The notes under the pieces were generated by a model, which searched no databases, was not told where the DNA came from, and worked only from the letters and a program-made list of their open reading frames with translations. A DNA stretch of 5,194 nucleotides from JBHGAV01 sp041946685. GTDB lineage: Bacteria > Acidobacteriota > Terriglobia > Bryobacterales > Bryobacteraceae. Of the stretch, positions 1 to 4,655 are shown one piece after another. Position 1 is the stretch's first letter; each line of letters opens with the position of its first letter. The translations under genes were made by a program, and so were the position numbers. The DNA is taken from NCBI GenBank assembly GCA_041946685.1, contig JBHGAV010000121.1, positions 1 through 5,194 of the forward strand, read 5' to 3'.

Positions 1-51
1 GAGGGTGGCCACACCGTCGGAGCAGGTGTTGTTTCGGAAGTGATAGACTAG
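1..51 (+). CDS. tuf: Elongation factor Tu, C-terminal end (partial, 5' truncated by window)
   Basis: Reading from base 1, the frame gives EGGHTVGAGVVSEVID and then TAG at 49-51. This matches the extreme C-terminus of EF-Tu, where the family has a REGG(R/K)TVGAGVV segment in the last strand of domain 3, followed by a few variable residues. EF-Tu is the cytosolic GTPase that carries aminoacyl-tRNA to the ribosome. Only the last 16 residues lie in the window, so the GTPase domain cannot be inspected. A histidine stands where Arg/Lys is usual before TVGAG. The position directly upstream of rpsJ is the common arrangement in which the str operon (rpsL-rpsG-fusA-tuf) runs into the S10 operon. The call rests on a short but highly characteristic motif. 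Confidence 0.9.
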   Translation, partial: EGGHTVGAGVVSEVID

Positions 52-53
52 CA

Positions 54-107
54 GGGAAGCTGTCAGCCGTCAGCTGATAGCTGACGGCTGAGTGCTGATA
101 GCTTCCC
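54..107. repeat. Long hairpin made of degenerate heptad repeats in the tuf–rpsJ spacer
   Basis: Bases 54-107 fold on themselves. Arms 64-75 and 79-90 are perfect 12-bp reverse complements around a 3-base loop (76-78). Arms 54-61 and 100-107 are perfect 8-bp reverse complements (gggaagct/agcttccc). The outer stem extends to 54-66 with 95-107 if one G-U pair is allowed, leaving a 7-base bulge at 88-94. From 58 to 106 the sequence also reads as seven consecutive 7-base units with consensus AGCTGAY; the 10-mer gctgatagct occurs at 73-82 and again at 94-103. In the first two units (58-71) the consensus runs on the opposite strand. The bases after the hairpin (ttctgaatc) lack a T-run, so a classical intrinsic terminator is not supported. 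It could be an RNA processing site, an attenuator or an inserted repeat; function is unknown. Confidence 0.85.
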
Positions 108-128
108 TTCTGAATCGGGTGAACCAGT

Positions 129-437
129 ATGCGTAAGGACAAGGTAAGGATCAGGCTGCGAGCGTTCGATCACCGAGTGCTCGACCAGAGCGCCGAGAGG
201 ATCGTCGAGACCGTGCGGCGGACGGGCGCCCGTATCTCGGGCCCGGTGCTCCTTCCTACGGAGAAGGACATCTACTGCGTGAACCGCGGCACCACCATCG
301 ACAAGGAATCGATGGAGCACTTCGAGATCAGGACGCACAAGCGCCTGATAGATATCCTTAACCCGGGCCCCAAGACGATCGACGCCCTGATGCGTCTCGA
401 TCTGCCCAGCGGGGTGGATATCGAGATCAAGCTGTAG
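129..437 (+). CDS. rpsJ: 30S ribosomal protein S10 (NusE)
   Basis: The 102-residue product is full length for S10 and opens with the family core VRIRLRAFDHRVLDQ (about 6-20). It continues with IVETVRRTGARISGP (25-39) and the signature FEIRTHKRLIDI (65-76), and ends with ALMRLDLPSGVDIEI. S10 sits in the 30S head and, as NusE, pairs with NusB in transcription antitermination. The ATG has a modest ribosome binding site, GGTGA at 118-122, six bases upstream. One oddity is the ribosome-binding loop: residues 51-59 read VNRGTTIDK, where most families have a version of SPHV-x-K. The surrounding motifs are intact, so function is probably kept. It is the first gene of the S10 cluster, and its stop overlaps the ribosome binding site of rplC. 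Confidence 0.98.
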   Translation: MRKDKVRIRLRAFDHRVLDQSAERIVETVRRTGARISGPVLLPTEKDIYCVNRGTTIDKESMEHFEIRTHKRLIDILNPGPKTIDALMRLDLPSGVDIEIKL

Positions 438-448
438 AGGATCAGATA

Positions 449-1078
449 ATGGTCAACGGAATTGTGGGAAAGAAGCTGGGCATGACCCAGGTCTTTGACG
501 AAGCCGGTCGGCTTGTCCCCGTGACCGTGATCGAGGCCGGACCATGCGTGGTTACGCAGGTCAAGACGGTCGAGAAGGACGGCTACGAGGGAGTCCAGGT
601 TGCATTCGGCGACGTCAAGGAGAAGCGGGTCAACAAGCCGCTGAAGGGTCATTTTGCCAAGAACGGCGTCCAGCCCAAGAGATATCTGCGCGAACTACCC
701 GTGGACGGCATCGAGGGCATTCAGCCGGGTCAGGTGATCCGCGCTGATGTCTTTGGGATCGGCGATTTTGTGAAGGTCACCGGCGTCTCGAAGGGCAAGG
801 GCTTCGCCGGAGCGGTGAAGCGCTGGCACTTCCACGGCGCGGACATGACCCACGGGTCGATGATCCACCGTAAGCCGCAGTCGGGCGGCGCCACGGACGC
901 CGCAAGGACGTTCAAGGGCGTGAAGCGCCCGGGCCGGATGGGCGGAGACACCGTCACTCAGCGTGGGCTGATGGTCCATCGCGTTGACCCGGAGAGGAAC
1001 CTGATCCTCATCAAGGGTGCGGTGCCCGGAGCCAACGGCGGTCTGGTGCTGATAGCCAGGCAGTTGGTAGGAGGATAG
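449..1078 (+). CDS. rplC: 50S ribosomal protein L3
   Basis: The 209-residue product matches bacterial L3 in length and order of motifs: N-terminal GIVGKKLGMTQVFDEAG (4-20), GVSKGKGFAGAVKRWHF (112-128), THGSMIHRKP (134-143), FKGVKRPGRMGG (155-166), and C-terminal VDPERNLILIKGAVPG (179-194). L3 is an early 50S assembly protein; its long central loop reaches towards the peptidyl transferase centre. In that loop the common HR-x-PGSIG motif reads HRKPQSGG (140-147). Ala148 stands where E. coli L3 has the glutamine methylated by PrmB (Gln150), so that modification is not expected. The start is supported by GAGG at 437-440, eight bases upstream and touching the rpsJ stop. There are 11 bases between rpsJ and rplC. 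Confidence 0.98.
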   Translation: MVNGIVGKKLGMTQVFDEAGRLVPVTVIEAGPCVVTQVKTVEKDGYEGVQVAFGDVKEKRVNKPLKGHFAKNGVQPKRYLRELPVDGIEGIQPGQVIRADVFGIGDFVKVTGVSKGKGFAGAVKRWHFHGADMTHGSMIHRKPQSGGATDAARTFKGVKRPGRMGGDTVTQRGLMVHRVDPERNLILIKGAVPGANGGLVLIARQLVGG

Positions 1079-1082
1079 CGGC

Positions 1083-1709
1083 ATGCCTAAAGTCAGTTTG
1101 CGCAATATGGCAGGCGAGCCCATCGGCGAGATGGACCTGAAGCCCGAGGTATTCGAGGTAAAGCCGAACGTGCCGCTTATGCACCAGGCAGTGGTGGCCG
1201 AGGAGGCCAACGCTCGCCAGGGTACCGCGGCGACAAAGACACGCGGTGAGGTAAGAGGCGGCGGCCGCAAACCGTATCGCCAGAAGGGCACGGGCCGCGC
1301 GAGGCAGGGCTCGATACGCGCTCCGCACTACGCGCACGGCGGCGTGGTCTTCGGTCCGCACCCCAGGTCCTACAGGCAATCCATGCCCGTTAAGATGCGC
1401 CGGGGGGCGCTCAGGTCCGCGTTGTCCGCGCGGATCGCCGACGGAGCCGTGGTGGTGGTCGAAGAGATCAAGCTGGACAAGATCAGCACGAAGCAGATGG
1501 CTGCGTTCCTGGACAGCGTGGAGGCCTACGGCAAGACCGTAGTGCTGCTGGACAGCATGACCGAAGAGGTCAAGAAGTCCTCCCGGAACATACCGGGTGT
1601 GGAGCTGAGGGTCTCTCCCGCTGTGAGCGTTCGCGACGTGCTGAATGCTGAGAAGATCGTTATGACGCGCGCGGCCGTCGATAAGCTCCAGGAGGTCTTT
1701 GGATCATGA
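1083..1709 (+). CDS. rplD: 50S ribosomal protein L4
   Basis: The 208-residue product has normal L4 length. Its basic loop GGGRKPYRQKGTGRARQGS (about 59-77) is the L4 signature and corresponds to the extension that lines the nascent-peptide exit tunnel. It is followed by GGVVFGPHPRSY (86-97) and by the C-terminal Rossmann-like part containing VVVVEEIKL (123-131), KTVVLLD and NAEKIVMTRAAVDKL (188-202). L4 binds 23S rRNA early in 50S assembly; in E. coli it also represses its own operon, but no equivalent leader can be recognised here. A strong AGGAGG at 1069-1074, inside the end of rplC, lies eight bases before the ATG. The gap from rplC is 4 bases and the gene overlaps rplW by ATGA, which indicates translational coupling. 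Confidence 0.98.
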   Translation: MPKVSLRNMAGEPIGEMDLKPEVFEVKPNVPLMHQAVVAEEANARQGTAATKTRGEVRGGGRKPYRQKGTGRARQGSIRAPHYAHGGVVFGPHPRSYRQSMPVKMRRGALRSALSARIADGAVVVVEEIKLDKISTKQMAAFLDSVEAYGKTVVLLDSMTEEVKKSSRNIPGVELRVSPAVSVRDVLNAEKIVMTRAAVDKLQEVFGS

Positions 1710-1996
1710 GCAAGGATCCTTATTCGATAGTCAAGAGGCCGCTGATCACTGAGAAGGGTATGGGGATCGCCCCGTTCGGAAAGTACGCCTTCGAAGTGGA
1801 CATCAAGGCCAACAAAATAGAGATTGCCCGGGCCGTGGAGACCATCTTCTCCGTGAGCGTTACCAAGGTCAACACGCTGCGCGTGAAGGGGAAGACCAAG
1901 CGGATGGGCCGGTTCGAAGGCAAGACAGGCGACTGGAAGAAGGCCTACGTGACCCTGAAGGCGGGGCAGCGAATCCAGATCTTCGAGGGCGCCTAG
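1706..1996 (+). CDS. rplW: 50S ribosomal protein L23
   Basis: The 96-residue product is typical bacterial L23. It has the N-terminal KRPLITEK motif (10-17), then KYAFEVDIKANKIEIARAVE (26-45), VTKVNTLRVKGKTKRMGR (52-69) and DWKKAYVTLKAGQRI (76-90). L23 lies at the polypeptide tunnel exit, where trigger factor and SRP dock. Glu16 in ITEK aligns with the E. coli glutamate (Glu18) used by trigger factor. The ATG at 1706 overlaps the rplD stop (ATGA, 1706-1709) and is preceded by AGGAGG at 1690-1695. After the stop comes a 116-base spacer before rplB, far longer than any other junction within the operon. Confidence 0.98.
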   Translation: MSKDPYSIVKRPLITEKGMGIAPFGKYAFEVDIKANKIEIARAVETIFSVSVTKVNTLRVKGKTKRMGRFEGKTGDWKKAYVTLKAGQRIQIFEGA

Positions 1997-2003
1997 TCCG
2001 GGA

Positions 2004-2103
2004 GAATCATGGGTTAGGGATTGTGAACCATGAATTATGAAGGTAGGGCTGGCGCAGAGCGGCCCCCCTCAATTCCCAATTCTCAATTCCTAATTCCCTA
2101 GAG
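2004..2103. repeat. Inverted arrays of degenerate heptads in the rplW–rplB spacer
   Basis: Almost all of the 116-base spacer reads in steps of seven. On the + strand six units from 2004 to 2045 follow a loose GAATTAT-like consensus; the clearest are GAACCAT at 2025-2031 and GAATTAT at 2032-2038. From 2069 to 2096 four units in a row fit NNAATTC exactly, which is the same GAATTNN unit on the other strand. Between them lies a GC-rich core, where gggctg (2046-2051) can pair with cggccc (2060-2065). The two tracts can also pair in register: 2011-2023 with 2084-2098 (13 pairs including one G-U, one 2-base bulge), then gaa 2025-2027 with 2080-2082 and gaatt 2032-2036 with 2071-2075. The whole spacer can thus form one long interrupted hairpin. 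No T-run follows it, so termination is not indicated. Function is unknown. Confidence 0.8.
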
Positions 2104-2112
2104 AGGGATACG

Positions 2113-2943
2113 ATGGCCATAAAGCAGTTCAAGCCGACGACGCCGACACGGCGTTACCATACGGTCTCCGCGTTCGAGGAGATCACCAAAGACTCGCCCG
2201 AGAAGTCGCTGCTGCAGCCGCTCAAGCGGAGCGGTGGGCGTAACAACAAGGGTCGCATTACCACGCGTCACCAGGGCGGCGGTCATAAGAAGCAGTATCG
2301 CGTGATCGACTTCAAGCGGGACAAGACTGGTGTGCCGGGCAAGTGCGAGGCGGTGGAGTATGATCCCAACCGCTCCGCGCGCATCGCCCTCATCAAGTAT
2401 GCCGACGGCGACAGGCGCTACATCCTTTGGCCCGTGGGCCTGAAGGTGGGTGACAGCGTCATCGCCGACGAGGGCGCGGACATTCGGCCGGGCAACTGCC
2501 TGCCGCTCGCGAGCATTCCGCTCGGCACGATCGTTCACAACGTGGAACTCAGCCCCGGAAAGGGCGGCCAGATCGTGCGCAGCGCGGGCAGCGGCACCCA
2601 GATCATGGCGAAGGAAGGTAAGTATGTCCAGCTTCGCCTGCCGTCGGGGGAGATGCGCAACGTGCTGGCGGTGTGCAAGGCCACTATCGGCCAACTAGGA
2701 AATGTGGATCACGAGAACATCGCCATAGGCAAGGCCGGACGGTCGCGCTGGAAGGGCATCAGGCCCACGGTTCGTGGCGTTGTTATGAATCCGAGAGACC
2801 ACGCGCATGGCGGTGGCGAGGGCAAATCGCCGGTCGGGCGGAAGACGCCTGTCTCGAAGTGGGGCAAGCCCGCGCACGGGACCAAGACCCGACATAAGAA
2901 GCAGTCCGACAAACTCATCGTGCGCAGGCGCGGTAGCAAATAG
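2113..2943 (+). CDS. rplB: 50S ribosomal protein L2
   Basis: The 276-residue product matches bacterial L2 over its full length. It has the N-terminal KPTTPTRR (7-14), SGGRNNKGRITTRHQGGGHKKQYRVIDF (40-67), the beta-barrel region around ARIALIKYADGDRRYI (89-104) and GTIVHNVE (138-145). It continues with RSAGSGTQIMAKEG (156-169) and the C-terminal GIRPTVRGVVMNPRDHAHGGGEGK (215-238), ending in RRRGSK. L2 stabilises the peptidyl transferase region and the subunit interface. Both histidines of the conserved DH-x-HGGGEG motif are present (His230, His232), but the usual NPVDHPHGG reads NPRDHAHGG. The ATG has GAGGG at 2103-2107 upstream, so translation of rplB can start independently after the repeat-filled spacer. 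Its stop overlaps the ribosome binding site of rpsS. Confidence 0.98.
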   Translation: MAIKQFKPTTPTRRYHTVSAFEEITKDSPEKSLLQPLKRSGGRNNKGRITTRHQGGGHKKQYRVIDFKRDKTGVPGKCEAVEYDPNRSARIALIKYADGDRRYILWPVGLKVGDSVIADEGADIRPGNCLPLASIPLGTIVHNVELSPGKGGQIVRSAGSGTQIMAKEGKYVQLRLPSGEMRNVLAVCKATIGQLGNVDHENIAIGKAGRSRWKGIRPTVRGVVMNPRDHAHGGGEGKSPVGRKTPVSKWGKPAHGTKTRHKKQSDKLIVRRRGSK

Positions 2944-2949
2944 GAGGGA
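2942..2949 (+). promoter_or_regulatory. Ribosome binding site fixing the GTG start of rpsS
   Basis: The sequence aggaggga begins inside the rplB stop codon, and its AGGAGG core (2942-2947) lies eight bases before GTG at 2956. Together with the immediate MARSLKKGP reading, this settles the non-ATG start of rpsS. Confidence 0.9.
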
Positions 2950-2955
2950 TAGCTA

Positions 2956-3240
2956 GTGGCGCGTTCACTTAAGAAGGGGCCATATGCGGAAGCCAAACTC
3001 CTGGCGAAGATCGAAGAGATGAACGCAAGGGGCGACAAACGGATCATCCAGAGCTGGTCGCGGCGGTCCACCATTTACCCGCTGATGATCGGCCATACCA
3101 TCGCCGTTCATGACGGCCGGAAGCACATCCCCGTGTTCATCACGGAGAACATGGTGGGTCACAAGCTCGGGGAGTTCGCTCCCACGAGGACCTTCCGCGG
3201 GCACGGCCATCATACCGAGCGTTCGACCTCGCTGAAGTAG
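2956..3240 (+). CDS. rpsS: 30S ribosomal protein S19
   Basis: The 94-residue product starts with a GTG codon and reads MARSLKKGPY, the usual S19 N-terminus. The core SWSRRSTIYPLMIGHTIAVHDGRKHIPVFI (33-62) and the signature MVGHKLGEFAPTRTFRGH (66-83) follow. S19 lies in the 30S head, binds 16S rRNA with S13 and contacts the 50S subunit through intersubunit bridges. Length is normal (about 90-95). The segment IYPLMIGHT replaces the more common IVPDFVGHT, a mild variation. It is separated from rplB and rplV by 12 bases on each side, each gap carrying a strong ribosome binding site. Confidence 0.98.
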   Translation: MARSLKKGPYAEAKLLAKIEEMNARGDKRIIQSWSRRSTIYPLMIGHTIAVHDGRKHIPVFITENMVGHKLGEFAPTRTFRGHGHHTERSTSLK

Positions 3241-3252
3241 GAGGGCGATTGA

Positions 3253-3807
3253 ATGCTTGTTTACGCAAAAGCGCGTTTTGTGCGCACATCTCCGCGGAAG
3301 GCCCGGCTTGTCATTGATGCGATCCGTGGCAAGTATGTCAAGGAGGCGCTGGCCATCCTTCAGTTCACGCCGAACTACGCGGCGAGGCTGATCGAGAAGG
3401 TTGTCAAGTCCGCCGCCGCCAACGCGGAGAACAACTTCCACATGGACGGCGAGAACCTGAAGGTCAGCCAGGCCATGGTGGACGGCGGCCCGAACGTGAT
3501 GAAGCGGCTGCGGCACGCCCCGATGGGGCGCGGCTATCGGATAGTCAAGCGCATGAGCCACATCACGATCGCCGTCGAAGAGACGGTGCCCAGGCCGGAG
3601 AAGAAGGGCAAGAAGGGCGTGGCCCGGACCGCGAGGCCCGCCAGAAGAGGCGGAGCTACGCCGGCACCGGCTGGCAGAGCCCGGAAGCCGGCCGAGCAGG
3701 CGCCGACGACTGCGCCGGGCGAGCCGGAGGAAGTGAATCTCGGCACTACGCCTGCCGAAGGCGCGGTGCAACCTGAAGGCCAGACCGAGGCCAAAGGAGG
3801 CGAGTAG
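3253..3807 (+). CDS. rplV: 50S ribosomal protein L22 with long C-terminal tail
   Basis: Residues 1-112 are a normal L22: AKARFVRTSPRKARLVIDAIRGKYV (5-29), SAAANAENN (53-61), LKVSQAMVDGGP (69-80) and the tunnel hairpin with RIVKRMSHITIAVEE (96-110). L22 binds 23S rRNA and its hairpin lines the exit tunnel. The usual PRA-x-GRA of the hairpin reads HAPMGRG (88-94). E. coli L22 has 110 residues; this one has 184. The extra residues, about 113-184, form a low-complexity tail: first basic (EKKGKKGVARTARPARRGG), then rich in Ala/Pro, then acidic to neutral (EPEEVNLGTTPAEG…KGGE). The tail is in frame without interruption and its stop directly abuts the rpsC start, so it is not a frameshift artefact visible here. 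ATG at 3253 has AGGAGG at 3239-3244, beginning within the rpsS stop codon. Confidence 0.97.
   Translation: MLVYAKARFVRTSPRKARLVIDAIRGKYVKEALAILQFTPNYAARLIEKVVKSAAANAENNFHMDGENLKVSQAMVDGGPNVMKRLRHAPMGRGYRIVKRMSHITIAVEETVPRPEKKGKKGVARTARPARRGGATPAPAGRARKPAEQAPTTAPGEPEEVNLGTTPAEGAVQPEGQTEAKGGE
3793..3800 (+). promoter_or_regulatory. Ribosome binding site fixing the TTG start of rpsC
   Basis: The sequence aaaggagg sits in the last codons of rplV; its AGGAGG core (3795-3800) is seven bases before the TTG at 3808. TTG follows the rplV stop with no gap, and the next codons read GQKIHP, the canonical S3 N-terminus, so this is the start despite the rare codon. Confidence 0.9.
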
Positions 3808-4650
3808 TTGGGACAGAAAATCCATCCGATAGGGTTCCGTATCGGTGTCATCAGGGAGCCGGACAGCAAGTGGTACGCGTCCGATAAGGACTTCTCCGAA
3901 CTGCTCCTGGAGGATGCGAAGATTCGGGCTCACGTGAAGAAGGGCCTCTATCAGGCCGGTATTTCCAAGGTCGAGATCGAGCGCGCGGCTAACCGCGCGA
4001 AGGTCACTATTCACACCGCGAAGCCGGGCATTATCATCGGCCGTGGCGGGCGCGGTGTTGATGACCTTCGGGCCGATCTCGAGAAGCTTACGAAGGGCAA
4101 GAGCGTGCACGTCAACGTTCAGGAGATCAGGAACCCTGAGCTTGACGCGCAGCTTGTCGCGGAGTCCATCGCGCAGCAGATCGAGAAGAGGATCTCCTAC
4201 AAGCGCGCTGCGAAGCAGGCCGTGTTGCGGTCCATGCGAATGGGCGCCAAGGGAATCCGCGTCCGCGTGGCCGGCAGGCTCGGCGGTTCGGAGATGGCGC
4301 GCGTTGATGGGGACAAGAGCGGCAAGGTTCCGCTGCACACGCTGAGGGCAGACATCGACTATGGCTTCACCGAGGCCAAGACCACCTACGGCAATATTGG
4401 CGTGAAGGTGTGGATCTACAAGGGCGACATTCTGCCCGGCGCAAAGCCGCAGGAACCGACCGAGGAAGAAATATTCGCGGCCAGGAGGCCCAGAAGGCCG
4501 AGAGGCGAGGGCCGCGACGAAGGTGATCGCGGATACCGCGCCGATCGCGGCGATCGCGGCGGCGTTGGTCGCGGCGGGCCTGGTGGTCCTGGTCGCGGCG
4601 GCCGTGGCGGCGCGAGTGGCGGTCGCGGTGGCGGCGGAAGGAGGAGCTGA
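3808..4650 (+). CDS. rpsC: 30S ribosomal protein S3 with RGG-rich C-terminal tail
   Basis: A TTG start gives (M)GQKIHPIGFRIGVI, the invariant S3 N-terminus. The KH domain is visible with its GxxG loop GRGG at 78-81 (AKPGIIIGRGGRGV, 71-84). The C-terminal domain has YKRAAKQAV (131-139), GAKGIRVRVAGRLGG (146-160) and VPLHTLRADIDYG…TTYGNIGVKVWIYKG (174-206). Lys132, Arg133 and Lys136 align with the basic mRNA-entry residues of E. coli S3 (Arg131, Arg132, Lys135), so that helicase-type surface is kept. The usual TEWYREGR segment reads VDGDKSGK (166-173). S3 forms part of the 30S mRNA entry pore. Residues from about 214 to 280 are a tail: acidic EPTEEE, then Arg-rich, then Gly/Arg with many RGG, RGD and GRGG repeats. 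E. coli S3 has 233 residues; this has 280. rplV ends immediately before it. Confidence 0.97.
   Translation: MGQKIHPIGFRIGVIREPDSKWYASDKDFSELLLEDAKIRAHVKKGLYQAGISKVEIERAANRAKVTIHTAKPGIIIGRGGRGVDDLRADLEKLTKGKSVHVNVQEIRNPELDAQLVAESIAQQIEKRISYKRAAKQAVLRSMRMGAKGIRVRVAGRLGGSEMARVDGDKSGKVPLHTLRADIDYGFTEAKTTYGNIGVKVWIYKGDILPGAKPQEPTEEEIFAARRPRRPRGEGRDEGDRGYRADRGDRGGVGRGGPGGPGRGGRGGASGGRGGGGRRS
4638..4646 (+). promoter_or_regulatory. Ribosome binding site for rplP inside the rpsC end
   Basis: aaggaggag encodes part of the last residues of S3 and lies about 10 bases before ATG at 4656 but about 16 before the in-frame ATG at 4662. This, and the family N-terminus ML-x-P(K/R)R, favours 4656 as the start. 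Confidence 0.8.
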
Positions 4651-4655
4651 CAGCT

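Noticed and set aside
54..120. Rho-independent terminator after tuf
   Set aside because: The stem is strong, but the following bases (ttctgaatc) have no U-tract, and a full stop here would leave the S10 genes without a visible promoter. Partial termination remains possible.
52..128. Promoter for the S10 genes in the tuf–rpsJ spacer
   Set aside because: No convincing −35/−10 pair; almost the whole spacer is occupied by the hairpin, so read-through from tuf is the simpler assumption.
52..128. L4-binding autoregulatory leader like that of the E. coli S10 operon
   Set aside because: The hairpin shows no visible resemblance to the E. coli leader or to the L4 site in 23S rRNA, and its heptad build suggests another origin.
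2069..2096. CRISPR-like or satellite array
   Set aside because: Units are 7 bases and directly adjacent, with no spacers; this is a short tandem repeat, not a CRISPR.
1997..2112. A small gene in the rplW–rplB spacer
   Set aside because: The ATG at 2009 meets a stop two codons later, and no other start with a ribosome binding site leads to a frame of useful length.
2965..4338. A 457-codon open frame on the − strand across rpsS, rplV and rpsC
   Set aside because: It is antisense to three unmistakable ribosomal protein genes, has Arg/Leu/His-rich shadow composition and shows no recognisable family; GC-rich coding DNA often leaves such open antisense frames.
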